From assembly GCA_025353725.1 (NCBI GenBank), contig JANXOF010000030.1, positions 1 to 64,000 of the forward strand: a stretch of DNA of 64,000 bases, written 5' to 3'. Positions 53,295 to 62,772 of this stretch are shown one piece after another. Within the stretch, counting starts at the first letter, position 1, and the number at the start of each line of letters is the position of its first letter. Under the pieces are notes generated by a model, which was not told the DNA's origin, did no database searches, and saw only the letters and a program-made list of their open reading frames with translations. The DNA is from Polyangiaceae bacterium (lineage in GTDB: Bacteria; Myxococcota_A; Polyangia; Polyangiales; Polyangiaceae). Made by a program: the position numbers and the translations under genes.

Positions 53295-54971
53295 ATGAAG
53301 TCTTCGAACGACGAGCGAACTCGAGGACAATGCTGCCCGAAGGCGCATGTCGTGACAGTGACGACGGTCGGCGGTGATGTGCGTGGACGACGGTCGAATG
53401 GCGTTACTGCCTTCTACGGAATCCCGTACGCGGAAGCTCCTGTGGGCGCGCTGCGCTTTGCGCCGCCAGTGCGCCGTCGCCCGTGGGGAGGTGTTTTCAA
53501 TGCGACGGACCCTGCGGCTGGAGCGCCGCAGCGACCCGCCGCGCTCGCCCAGCTCATCGGTATGTCATGCCCGGTGCAAGACGAGGACTGCCTGCACGTA
53601 ACGGTGTGGACACCCTCTTGCGCCCCCGAACGGAGGCGAGCGGTGCTGTACTGGATCCACGGTGGCGGGTTTGAAGCTGGCTCGCCGTCGAATCCGTTGG
53701 CCGACGGGTCGCGACTCAGCGCGTATGGCGACGTTGTCGTGGTGAGCGTCGGATATCGTTTGGGGGCAATTGGTCTGCTGTGCCTGGACGGTGTTCCGAG
53801 CAACCGCAGTTTACTCGATCAGGCAGCGGGTCTCGAATGGGTGCGCGACAACATCTTCGCCTTTGGCGGCAATCCGAACAACGTAACGATCTTCGGTTCA
53901 TCCGCGGGAGGAACGTGCGTCGCTGCGCTCTTGTCGACGTACGGTAGTTCTGGCCTTTTTCAACGGGCGATTGTCCAAAGCGGCTCTGCGGAGGGCGTGG
54001 TCAGTGAGGATGTCGCCAACGCCGCGAGGAACGAGGTACTCGTTCAACTTGGGTCGTTCGAGCGCGAACCGACAAGGATTCGGTCGCTACTCGAGTCGAT
54101 TTCAAGCGAACGCCTCGTGAACGCCCAACGCGCCGCAAGCGACCAGCTCCAGCGCGAAGGCGTCGTGGTCCCTTTCGGGCTCGCGCTCGACGAGCGCACG
54201 CTGCCGCGTCTTCCACTGGCCGCAATTCACGCGGGAAGCGCAAAGGGCGTGGAACTCCTCGTTGGGACCAACAAAGACGAACTTCGTCTTTGGTCGCTCG
54301 GCCAATCGCCGCCAGCCATCAAGAATGCGCGCGACCTTGCGGACCAGGTCACGAAATTGTTGGGCGGATCTTCGACCGGCGCGGATGTTCGCGCCCTCGC
54401 GTCCGAGCTCACCGCGCGATACGTCGCCATGCGCCCGTTAGTGCCTCTCCTAGACACCTTCTTTGCGCTAGCAACCGACCTCTATTTTCGTATGCCGGCA
54501 CTTCGGCTTGCAACCGCTCAAGTCCGGCATGCGCGCGTATTTTCTTACCTGTTCTCGTGGCGCGTTCCCACGTTTGGTGGAAGCCTCGGTGCACCCCATG
54601 CCGTCGAGATCCCGTTCCTTTTTGGGACCCACGAGCGTCTTCGCATGGCCTTATTTTTAGGCGTAGGCGCTGACCGCTCAGCTCTTTCCACACGGATGCA
54701 GAACATCTGGACGTCTTTCGCAAGCCTCGGAGAGCCTTCTGCAGATGGCTTTATCTGGCCCTTGTTCGATTCTATCGACCGAACGACCGTAACCATCGAC
54801 CACGCGCTGACTACCCTTCAGCCCGCGTGGGGGCCCGAGGTCGACGCGTGGTCGCCGGTGTGGCGTGCGCTCTTTGCCGTCGAGGGGATCGATGTTGAGC
54901 GCGTGTCTACCCTACGGTCGGTTCCGCCACCGCAAATGCCTCTCGAGCAATTCGCATCGTCCGCAGTCTAA
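53295..54971 (+). CDS. Type B carboxylesterase
   Basis: 558-residue alpha/beta hydrolase of the carboxylesterase/cholinesterase family. FYGIPYAEAPVGALRFAPP (41-58), EDCL (97-100), oxyanion loop HGGG (122-125), nucleophile elbow GSSAGG with Ser203, and HAVEIPFLFG in the C-terminal region with the catalytic His region. No signal peptide is seen. It may hydrolyse esters of lipids or small molecules. It is convergent with the phosphotransferase gene, the stops overlapping by four bases. Confidence 0.93.
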   Translation: MKSSNDERTRGQCCPKAHVVTVTTVGGDVRGRRSNGVTAFYGIPYAEAPVGALRFAPPVRRRPWGGVFNATDPAAGAPQRPAALAQLIGMSCPVQDEDCLHVTVWTPSCAPERRRAVLYWIHGGGFEAGSPSNPLADGSRLSAYGDVVVVSVGYRLGAIGLLCLDGVPSNRSLLDQAAGLEWVRDNIFAFGGNPNNVTIFGSSAGGTCVAALLSTYGSSGLFQRAIVQSGSAEGVVSEDVANAARNEVLVQLGSFEREPTRIRSLLESISSERLVNAQRAASDQLQREGVVVPFGLALDERTLPRLPLAAIHAGSAKGVELLVGTNKDELRLWSLGQSPPAIKNARDLADQVTKLLGGSSTGADVRALASELTARYVAMRPLVPLLDTFFALATDLYFRMPALRLATAQVRHARVFSYLFSWRVPTFGGSLGAPHAVEIPFLFGTHERLRMALFLGVGADRSALSTRMQNIWTSFASLGEPSADGFIWPLFDSIDRTTVTIDHALTTLQPAWGPEVDAWSPVWRALFAVEGIDVERVSTLRSVPPPQMPLEQFASSAV

Positions 54972-56119
54972 GCTTTAGCCTTTAAATGGGGTGGCAGCAT
55001 GAGGATTGGAATCCGAAGCGTGCGGGCGATACCGAACGTCGCACCGAGGTAGGTCGCTCCCATTATCCAAAACGCTAAAACGAGATTCGCCCACCCAAGG
55101 ACAGCTGCAAGGCGCGTGCTCGAGACGAATTGAAGTGTGGTCGCAGAAGCCACGAGAGGCAAAAGAGCGGGATCGAAGATTTTCGGGCGCGTCAAAATAA
55201 GCTGTCCCAGAATTTGGCGCGCGATGAGGTGTAGGCCAACCAACGAGACGGCGAAAACGAACAGCGGTGCTACGCTTGCGTCAACGGAGCGAACTGCGAC
55301 AGCACCGGCTGAGCAGAGAATGACGGGGGCGAAGAGTTCCACGAAGACGGCACCCCTGGGCCCCAACCGCGCAACGCGCACGATGCTTCCGACAGCGCCT
55401 ACGCCACCCACTGCACCGACACCGACGACAACCACCCAGACACGAAGTGGGGCCGTGGAGAGAGGGAACGAAGAGGCGACGGGGAGCGCACTCGCGAGCG
55501 ACTGACCCCACGGCTCAACGCCGACAAAGAACGTGATTGCGTGAACCATCATCATCAAGAGCTGGGCTTCATAAATGCTCGTGCCGTTACCCATGTAGAG
55601 CGTGCCCGTATGACGAGTCTCCCAATGGGCTACGTAGTTGTTCACGATGACGCTCCCGAGGAGAAAGAGCATGGTTTTTCCCGCACCGAGGCCGATGGCA
55701 CCGCCAGCTGCCGCCATCGCAAGCTGAACCGACACAACGTCCGCTGCGTGGTCGAACCAATTGCCAAGCGCCGAGCTCGATTTCGTTCTGCGCGCTTGCT
55801 TTCCGTCGACCGCATCGAGCGTTTGGAACGCAAAGATCGCAGCGACCGAATAAATGTAAATAGCCTTCGGGACAGGTTGTGAAAACGAGGGATTCGCAGT
55901 GAGCATCAACGCGAATGAGAGTGCGACCAGCACGAGCCCCGCCAATGTGATTGCGTTCGGAGCGACATAGGCCGGAACAACTTCGGCTGTCGCGTGCCAA
56001 AAAGGCTCGAGGAAGCGGGACACTAGCGAGCGATCGACAGTGCGCCCAACGTGAGGCTGCTTAAGGCGAGTCTCTTCATCACTAGTGAAAAATGAATTGT
56101 GTGACGCCGTCATACCCAC
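54968..56119 (-). CDS. Eukaryotic-type CDP-alcohol (choline/ethanolamine) phosphotransferase
   Basis: 383 residues with about ten membrane helices. The catalytic motif DX2DGX2ARX8GX3DX3D is complete at residues 102-127 (DAVDGKQARRTKSSSALGNWFDHAAD). Around it the sequence follows the eukaryotic aminoalcohol phosphotransferases CEPT1/EPT1/CPT1: YVAPNAITLAGL, QTLDAVDGKQARRT, and AHWETRHTGTLYMGNGTSIYEAQ. These join diacylglycerol and CDP-choline or CDP-ethanolamine (Kennedy pathway) in eukaryotes; bacteria normally use PS decarboxylase or PC synthase routes. No cytidylyltransferase is seen nearby, so the alcohol donor is inferred. It is one of the most unusual genes here. Confidence 0.88.
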   Translation of the reverse strand: MGMTASHNSFFTSDEETRLKQPHVGRTVDRSLVSRFLEPFWHATAEVVPAYVAPNAITLAGLVLVALSFALMLTANPSFSQPVPKAIYIYSVAAIFAFQTLDAVDGKQARRTKSSSALGNWFDHAADVVSVQLAMAAAGGAIGLGAGKTMLFLLGSVIVNNYVAHWETRHTGTLYMGNGTSIYEAQLLMMMVHAITFFVGVEPWGQSLASALPVASSFPLSTAPLRVWVVVVGVGAVGGVGAVGSIVRVARLGPRGAVFVELFAPVILCSAGAVAVRSVDASVAPLFVFAVSLVGLHLIARQILGQLILTRPKIFDPALLPLVASATTLQFVSSTRLAAVLGWANLVLAFWIMGATYLGATFGIARTLRIPILMLPPHLKAKA

Positions 56120-56287
56120 CGCTCCTCAGGTTACTGCGTACCAGTCAGCGTACTTAGCGTGCCGCGAGCGATCGCCTTAGGACACAACGGCAACGTATGG
56201 CCCCAGTCAAACTCCAGAAAACGCCGCACCGAGCAGAAGCCGCTCGCCCGGGAAGCAGTGGAAAATGGACGGATACCCAAGAACGAT

Positions 56288-57439
56288 TCAGCGCGGATTG
56301 CCGTCGGTCACGGGAGGCAAGTCTGACCCCAATGACGTCTCCTCGCAGGTGGGAGGGCTTGTGCTCGATTGCCAGAGCGAATCGATGTCAGATACAACAA
56401 CCTTAGGGACGACAAAGCTCAGGCAACTCTTCCTGATGGCATTTAGCCAGGTGAAGCGACGATAGGGAATCCCCTGCTGGACGCAATAAGTCTCCACAAT
56501 CGGTTGCATGGCTCGAAGATGGACGTGACTCACGTTGGGAAAAAAGTGATGTTCGATTTGGCATTCTAACCCAGAGCACACGAACCGTCCGAGCCAACCA
56601 GTACGAAAGTTGATTGTGGTCGCCGCTTGGCGAAGATAAAATCTCGAAGGACCGCGTTGGTCGAAAGCGAGACATGCCGCTTCGGCTGGGAAGTGTCCCG
56701 GCGCAAGTATGGCAAATAGTCCTGTGCCAATGAGCATAACCCGAAGCACGTAGAGAGCAATGACATCGCGGGCACCGAAGAACAACATCGGCAGCGCAAG
56801 CCATAAACCAAGATGACTCGCCATACACGCAAGGTCGAGCCACGCACCGAGTCGCCTGCCCCTTGACTGCACGAGGCTGCGAACGAGATGAGTCCAGCCC
56901 TGCAAAATAATACTAAACCCGTTTAGAGGTAGGAGAATGAGGACTGCGACGCCACGAAGGGCGGGAGAATCTCGCCACCAGTGAGGCATGGATCGAAGGT
57001 GCTCTTCATTAAGAGCAAACAGAGGCCGAAGGTCACAATCCTCATCGCGACCCAGGACATTAGGCGAAGGATGATGAAGCTGGACGTGGTTGTGCGTCCA
57101 ATACGTCGCAGATACCTGGAGCATGAGAGGGTAGCTTACGAGATACATTATCTGGTTGTGCAACGGTGACCTAAAAGATGCTCCGTGAGACGCCATATGG
57201 CCGAGCGTTCCAATTCCAGTGAAGCCGAACGTCGAAACAAGAAGAGAGACACTTATGACGAACCAGTGGTGACTGAGCACGCACACTAAAAGAGCAGCGA
57301 GCCCGAGAGCGCAGTGTGCGCACCACGCCAAGACAACGGGTGCGCTAGGCTTTTCAAAATAACCACGTGCTCGAACCAATTCGCGGAGTGACACCGGCGA
57401 GCCTTGTGTGCGATGTGTGCTTCGCTCGCGGTCGGTCAT
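56288..57439 (-). CDS. Membrane fatty acid desaturase
   Basis: About 383 residues with four to six membrane helices. The three histidine boxes of acyl-lipid desaturases are present: HMASH (81-85), HNHVQLHH (116-123) and QIEHH (294-298). QxxHH in the third box is typical of front-end desaturases, but no cytochrome b5 domain is fused. It would insert a double bond using O2 and ferredoxin or cytochrome b5, supplying unsaturated chains for the nearby CFA-like enzyme or phosphotransferase. The frame extends to 57523; the ATG at 57439 is a likely start but has no clear Shine-Dalgarno. Confidence 0.92.
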   Translation of the reverse strand: MTDRERSTHRTQGSPVSLRELVRARGYFEKPSAPVVLAWCAHCALGLAALLVCVLSHHWFVISVSLLVSTFGFTGIGTLGHMASHGASFRSPLHNQIMYLVSYPLMLQVSATYWTHNHVQLHHPSPNVLGRDEDCDLRPLFALNEEHLRSMPHWWRDSPALRGVAVLILLPLNGFSIILQGWTHLVRSLVQSRGRRLGAWLDLACMASHLGLWLALPMLFFGARDVIALYVLRVMLIGTGLFAILAPGHFPAEAACLAFDQRGPSRFYLRQAATTINFRTGWLGRFVCSGLECQIEHHFFPNVSHVHLRAMQPIVETYCVQQGIPYRRFTWLNAIRKSCLSFVVPKVVVSDIDSLWQSSTSPPTCEETSLGSDLPPVTDGNPR

Positions 57440-57968
57440 GCAGCGGATAATACATGCCAACCCCAAGATGGGTTGCGTGCTTTCGTAGGCAGCGCGACGC
57501 GTTTGGTGCACGGATGAACGCAAAGGTGTGTCGCCCGTGCCACGTTCAGCTTGACACCCTCATGGCCGTGGTGGTTTTCTGATTCGACTACGCCGCATCC
57601 CTAATAGCGAATGTATCGCGGGCTTGTTCGGTCGAAGTTCAACTGCGGTTAGACGAATTGCAACTGCACGGGACGAGTAGTTGTGAGCAAGCGCTAAAGA
57701 TGTGCTGGCTTGCCTCAGCAAGGTTGGTGCTGTAGGCGATTGAATAAGCGATTCTACTCAATCCGCTTGCCGAGTAATCGGCAGTAGGTCGACGGCGCGC
57801 GGGTGGAGGAACACACGGCAAGCCCAGGCAAGTGTGCCGCTCATTTCGTGGGCGTGTCCAAAGATCGTTAGATGTTGAACGCGGCAGAATCCGCGACCCT
57901 CACAATCGATCTTCGGTGCGTGCGCTCTCTAGTATGAGTCAAGAACTATCACCTCAAAGTGGAACCCG
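57440..57968. other. Gene-free region
   Basis: About 530 bases between the desaturase and a divergent MFS gene. Only short frames with no family resemblance occur. The composition is visibly more AT-rich than its surroundings in parts (for example around 57660-57780). It probably holds the two divergent promoters; no clear site can be named. Confidence 0.55.
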
Positions 57969-59360
57969 ATGCTCAAGGTTCGTCGCACGGCTCAGCGTTA
58001 CGCTCACTCGGCGGCTGGGTCGGCTCTTGGTGGTGCAGCGCTTGTGCTCGGCATGGACAGTGCCGCGGCCGGACACTTGTTTCCCGCACTGGAGATAGCG
58101 GCCCGAGCGCCCGCGGGAGGCGCGTCGTGGTTTCTCACATTGTCGATGCTTGGGGCGGTCGCGTCTGCTCCGCTAGTGGCGGGTGCCGCGGCTCGCGTCG
58201 GTCGGCTTCGTCTCCTCGCGGGCGCCTTGTTCGTGTTTGGGCTCGCGAGCGTCGTCGTTGGCCTTTCTTCGAGCTTCTTGGTTACGCTCCTTGCGCGATT
58301 CGCACTGGGCGGAGCGGGAGCGGCAGTGATGCCACTCGCGGCAGCTCAGCTCAGCGCTGACGGCAAAGCGACGACGCGTGGTCAGCGTCAAGCACGCCTT
58401 TCGTTGTGGTACTCCGCAGGCTTTCTTATTGGGATGGCGACGGTATCGCTTTTTCTGCTCGTAACCTTTCGTCTCGCCTTTTTCTTTACCGGAGCGCTCG
58501 CGTGGGTGGCGGCAGCGCTCGTCGGTGCTCGCCCGCACTACGTCAGCGAGCCTGAGAGTGTTGCGGTCTCTCCTTATCGCGTCGCGGCTTGGGTTGTCGT
58601 CCTCTCAATCACGGCGTTCGCCCTGAACCAGAGCGCGATGACGAGTTCCTATCGCGCGACGGTAGGACCCGTCTACCGCGTCGTCGTCGTTGTCGCGCAG
58701 GCTATCGCCGCACCGGCACTTTTGCTTTTTGTGTGGAGTGATCGGTCTTCTAGAATATCAGTATTTCCTCGTGCGCTTCTCCACTCGAAAGTCGGATTCG
58801 CTACGGCAGTTCTCGCGCTGGCGACGGGAATCGGTCAAGCGTGCGTCGTCGTTCTGCCCGCCTGCGCAATGGCTAAACTCGGCGTCTCTGCCGCGGCGAC
58901 CGGGCCCTTGCTCGGTCCTGTCGTTGTGGGGGGCCTTGGGGCGAACCTGCTAGCGTCATCGAAACTAGACTTGTTGGGTCCAAAACCATTGCTCTCGGGT
59001 GGACTACTGCTTAGCGCGATGGGCAACCTAACCGTCGGACTTCTTGGCTCGAGGTGGGTCGGTTTTGAGGCGGGCGCATTCCTAATAGGGGTTGGCGTCT
59101 CCCTTATGTCATCGGGGGCGCTCCGCCATCTAGCAACGATTTACGGCCGTCCTAGCGACAGCAACTCCGACCTGGCAGGCGTGTCGATGCTCACAAATGT
59201 TGGAATTCTGCTCGGTGGAACACTGTGGGGTGCTGTCGCTAGAAATGCTAATACACCCGATTCGGTGAATGCTGGGCTTTTTGCAATAACAAGTGCGTTG
59301 GTCCCTCTATCTTTGGCACTCTTCTTTATTCCACAAATCCGCGTTCGGGTCGTAAGTTAG
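57969..59360 (+). CDS. MFS transporter
   Basis: 463 residues, about 14 membrane helices. MFS features are weak but visible: LTLSMLGAVASAPLVAGAAARVGRLRLLAGALFVFGLASVVVGLS in helices 2-3 and LLARFALGGAGAAVMPLAAAQLSADGKATTRGQRQARLSLWYSAGFLIG in helices 4-5. Exporter-type architecture; substrate unknown. The PLD gene begins four bases after the stop, so the two are almost certainly co-transcribed and may serve one lipid-linked function. Confidence 0.85.
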   Translation: MLKVRRTAQRYAHSAAGSALGGAALVLGMDSAAAGHLFPALEIAARAPAGGASWFLTLSMLGAVASAPLVAGAAARVGRLRLLAGALFVFGLASVVVGLSSSFLVTLLARFALGGAGAAVMPLAAAQLSADGKATTRGQRQARLSLWYSAGFLIGMATVSLFLLVTFRLAFFFTGALAWVAAALVGARPHYVSEPESVAVSPYRVAAWVVVLSITAFALNQSAMTSSYRATVGPVYRVVVVVAQAIAAPALLLFVWSDRSSRISVFPRALLHSKVGFATAVLALATGIGQACVVVLPACAMAKLGVSAAATGPLLGPVVVGGLGANLLASSKLDLLGPKPLLSGGLLLSAMGNLTVGLLGSRWVGFEAGAFLIGVGVSLMSSGALRHLATIYGRPSDSNSDLAGVSMLTNVGILLGGTLWGAVARNANTPDSVNAGLFAITSALVPLSLALFFIPQIRVRVVS

Positions 59361-59364
59361 ATCG

Positions 59365-60693
59365 ATGCATCACTGCGAGCCGACGTATCTGCTGCGCTAT
59401 CCTCCAGGCTGGGTGACGCGAATGAGCGTACAGGCTCTACGTCTACTTAGAGACCTTGGCGTCCCGCAACTTTGCGGCGCAAGCGACGGCAGACTCAGGG
59501 GGGTTGCGTTAGGTGCACGCGCGGCCGCACGGAGGTCGTTCGCCCGACCGATTCGACTACCCCCGTCCGACTACGCGGCTGGCGGAGTTGCCACGTTCGC
59601 AGAGCTGGAGGCCACGGATAGCGTAGTGCTCCTGAAGGAAAACCGACAAGCGTTCGATGCAAGATGCGCCATGGTCGACGGGGCCCTGAAGACGGTCGAC
59701 TGCGCGCTTTACTACATCGAAGACGATGCGACGGGCCGAGCTTTCGCTACGGCGCTCGTGCGCGCTGCTGAGCGTGGCGTTACCGTCCGCCTTGTGGTCG
59801 ACAGTCTGGCAAGCGTCGAGAAGCAATACACTACGTTCTCCTTTTCATCGTTGCCGATGCGCGGTTCTCTCGTGCTCCTCGAAGAGCTGCAGAAGAGGGG
59901 ATGCGACGTACGTTTGGCTGGAGGCGACAGCTGGTGCATGCACCGAAAGTTTTTACTCGCTGACGACGACGCACTGCTCCTCGGTGGACGAAACGTTGCC
60001 GATCATTACTCGACGCCTGGATGGCGCGACCTGGAGCTTCGTTTCGACGGTCCGTTCGCGCGTTCGTTTAAGTGCTTTGCGGACGCGACATTTGCCGTTC
60101 CAACAAACTGCGACACGAACGCAAAAGGCGTGCTTTCGGGTCTGGCCGGCCACAAGGGAACGCTCTTTGTGCAGCATGTTTCACACTTGATAGAAGCGGC
60201 ACAACACTCCATCGTGATCGAGCACGCTTACGTTCTATCGTTACCCTGGTTGGTCGAGCGTTTAGCGCGTGCTGTCCGACGCGGTGTTTCTGTTTTGCTC
60301 TCAACGAACAGCGAGTCAACGAACGACCTTCCGTTTATGAACTGGCGCATGTCGACCGCTCTTTCGGAGCTTGCCGACGCCGGTGTCCGCGTCTTCCGTC
60401 GCAGAGCAGGCCTTGGGACGCTCCACACAAAGGCGATCGTCGGCGATGCTCGGTTCGTCGTTTTGGGAAGCACGAATCTCGATTACTATTCACCCACGTT
60501 TTGCGCCGAAGTTGACCTCGTAATAGAAAGTGAGGATCTTGGACGTGCGCTAGCGTCGCGCATCGAACAGGGCTGCGAGGAGGACCAGGCCGAGCGCTTC
60601 TTCGGTACACGATTCAATCAAGCCGGAAGCTCGACCGTGCCTTATGTATCGCTCTCACGGATATGTGACCTTATTCTTCATGACTTGCAATGA
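59365..60693 (+). CDS. Phospholipase D / cardiolipin-synthase-like protein
   Basis: 442 residues with two HKD motifs, His193-x-Lys195-x4-Asp200 (HRKFLLAD) with following GGRN, and His354-x-Lys356-x4-Asp361 (HTKAIVGD) with GSTNLDYYSP. This is the architecture of PLD-superfamily phosphatidyltransferases such as bacterial cardiolipin synthases, which move a phosphatidyl group from one phospholipid to another. No clear membrane helix at the N-terminus. Hydrolase and transferase activities cannot be separated by sequence alone. Second gene of the MFS-PLD operon. Confidence 0.92.
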   Translation: MHHCEPTYLLRYPPGWVTRMSVQALRLLRDLGVPQLCGASDGRLRGVALGARAAARRSFARPIRLPPSDYAAGGVATFAELEATDSVVLLKENRQAFDARCAMVDGALKTVDCALYYIEDDATGRAFATALVRAAERGVTVRLVVDSLASVEKQYTTFSFSSLPMRGSLVLLEELQKRGCDVRLAGGDSWCMHRKFLLADDDALLLGGRNVADHYSTPGWRDLELRFDGPFARSFKCFADATFAVPTNCDTNAKGVLSGLAGHKGTLFVQHVSHLIEAAQHSIVIEHAYVLSLPWLVERLARAVRRGVSVLLSTNSESTNDLPFMNWRMSTALSELADAGVRVFRRRAGLGTLHTKAIVGDARFVVLGSTNLDYYSPTFCAEVDLVIESEDLGRALASRIEQGCEEDQAERFFGTRFNQAGSSTVPYVSLSRICDLILHDLQ

Positions 60694-60965
60694 ACGCCGC
60701 AAATTCCGGCGAGTCTCGACGCGAGTCGACGAGTGTTAGAAAGCGACGCTGTCACTCGTTAGATGGAGATGTCCCGGCGGGTGCATGTGGCTTACCGCAG
60801 TACGACAACGTAGGCGAGTGACGTTCTCTTTGGGCCGCCGTCGCGCGATGGATCTCGCGATCCGGTGGAACAAATTTTGAATGCTCGCCGCCGTCGTCGG
60901 TTTTTTGAGCGTGCCTCGTCATTCAGCACGCTCACCAACGGCGCAGGAGTTGCATCCATCATTTC

Positions 60966-62741
60966 ATGAATTGCAGCGCGGAGGGGAGCGGACTCAGTGA
61001 CGGCGCAACGAGCACCACGAAAACGAGCTCGGTTCGTCGGTTGCTCCATGCTGCCTCTTTGTCGACGATCGTTTTCTTGGCGTGCAAAGCCCCTGCTGAC
61101 GAGACGTCGTCGCCGAGCACGTACGAGATAAGTAGCGACGGAAGTAAGCATTCCGTAGTCTTTGCGACAGCGCAAGGGCAGACGTTTTCACGCATCAAGA
61201 CGTCTGTTATAAACGGAGTGCACCATACAACGTTTGATTACGAATCGGACGGTCAACGTGTTGTTGATTTTACCGTTGAACGGACAGCCTACTTTCAGAC
61301 GTCGAGTGGACTCGTCTTTAACTTTTCGGTCACATTGCGCGCAAATGATGGCGCCCCTGAGACGACGGAATTGCCAACCGGCGGAAGTGCCGAAACCCAG
61401 TCGTTTCGAGTCTTCGCGACGAGGCGTGGCTACGTCGTCGCGGTTCGGAAGAGCGACGGGGTACGACTCGGCTCAGCAGCACTCCAAGCGAATGCCGTGG
61501 GACTTGCGCATTCAGAAATGCCTGTCGAATCTCAGAGCAGTAGCAAGTCGAAGTCGTCGCTTCCGTTCGCGATAAGCTCAGACGCGCTGTCATCGTCGAG
61601 CGGCGTCGCCGGCGCGGCCGCGCGCGCGCTGATCCAAGTCCCCGGCGTCGGTTGCGCCGAGGTTCGCGTGGACGTCAGGGAAGCGAGTTCGACGGATTCT
61701 GCGGAGAGCTCCGGAAACGTTCGTGTCGGCGTGAACGACGACTCTCCCATCGAACTCACGGCGGAAAAAGCGTCGGCTCGCATGGCTTATCCCAATAATT
61801 CATCTTCCTCGGTCCGCGGCTCTGCAGGTGACGGGGCCCTCCTCAACGCGAGCGCGCAGGGGCTCCTTCGCGAAGGTGCGACCTTCCCTTCGAGCACGGC
61901 ATGCACGGCGAGCCTGCTGACCTCCGACACCGTGAGCGAGAACTCGTTGCTTGTCCCCACGTGTGGACTGAACCAGATGGTCTACGGAGATGTTTGCGCC
62001 ACTCCGTCGCCCCTCCTTCTTGCGAGTGCACGCCCGAAAAGTCAGGGAGCCTGTGCGAATCAGAAAGGGTGGATACGTTCCCTTTGTGAACACAATTCCG
62101 TGCTCGCGAGCATCATTCCCGACGCCATCGTGATCAGTGCGGGCATTCATCCTGGTGCCAGTGCCGACGGAGGCTACATGACGTTCGTCAATAAGCTTTC
62201 TTTGGGTGCAGGCATCCCGCTGACACTAAATTCGGCTCGATTTCCGACCATTAAGGAAAAGGTTGCGCTGTCGCTCAACGACATCATGGCAAAGGCTACA
62301 AAAGTTCAGAGTAAGTTTCAGCGCACGGTAGGGAAGGTGACTGGAGGACTCGATCTCGGTATCGCGTTTACGGTCGATGTCAACGGGCGGTATTACGTTA
62401 CTCTCAACGAGGTGAGTCTCTCGAACGGGAGTGCGTACATTCTCGCGAGTGCACTTTGGACTCCAGGTAAAAATCACCACGCTGAGCTAAAAGATTTTCT
62501 AAGCGGCGACGGGCAGTCGGCTTGTTTTAACTTTGGCTCCGGGCTCCTCGGGAGCATCTGCGGAATACATGGGGGCCCGTGGTGGGAGGCCTTCAATCCC
62601 ACTAACTTTCCCGACCAGTACGGCTTCACTATCGGTATCGGTGTGGGGACGCCTGGCGCTTCTGTGGGCTCCGGTTACACATGGAGCGCCGCGGACTTCA
62701 ATACGACATTTGGCACCCATCTTCCTGAAACGTTTTGGTGA
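60966..62741 (+). CDS. Large hypothetical lipoprotein
   Basis: 591 residues; basic N-terminal stretch, hydrophobic signal (LLHAASLSTIVFLACK) with lipobox at Cys40, then Ser/Gly-rich beta-type sequence. Regions: about 50-200 an immunoglobulin-like or beta-sandwich part (VVFATAQGQTFSRIKTSVINGVHHTTFDYES); 330-380 a Cys-rich piece; the C-terminal 200 residues have FVNKLSLGAGIPLTLNSARF and GFTIGIGVGTPGASVGSGYTWSAADF, resembling a glycine-rich barrel-like end. No known family or active site. The 272-base gap before it has no gene. Confidence 0.6.
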   Translation: MNCSAEGSGLSDGATSTTKTSSVRRLLHAASLSTIVFLACKAPADETSSPSTYEISSDGSKHSVVFATAQGQTFSRIKTSVINGVHHTTFDYESDGQRVVDFTVERTAYFQTSSGLVFNFSVTLRANDGAPETTELPTGGSAETQSFRVFATRRGYVVAVRKSDGVRLGSAALQANAVGLAHSEMPVESQSSSKSKSSLPFAISSDALSSSSGVAGAAARALIQVPGVGCAEVRVDVREASSTDSAESSGNVRVGVNDDSPIELTAEKASARMAYPNNSSSSVRGSAGDGALLNASAQGLLREGATFPSSTACTASLLTSDTVSENSLLVPTCGLNQMVYGDVCATPSPLLLASARPKSQGACANQKGWIRSLCEHNSVLASIIPDAIVISAGIHPGASADGGYMTFVNKLSLGAGIPLTLNSARFPTIKEKVALSLNDIMAKATKVQSKFQRTVGKVTGGLDLGIAFTVDVNGRYYVTLNEVSLSNGSAYILASALWTPGKNHHAELKDFLSGDGQSACFNFGSGLLGSICGIHGGPWWEAFNPTNFPDQYGFTIGIGVGTPGASVGSGYTWSAADFNTTFGTHLPETFW

Positions 62742-62772
62742 GGGTTCGCGTCATCATCGCGACGCCTTGTGG

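Noticed and set aside
60880-60925. Terminator after the PLD gene
   Set aside because: A T6 run near 60901 has only a very short, weak GC stem before it; not enough to call.
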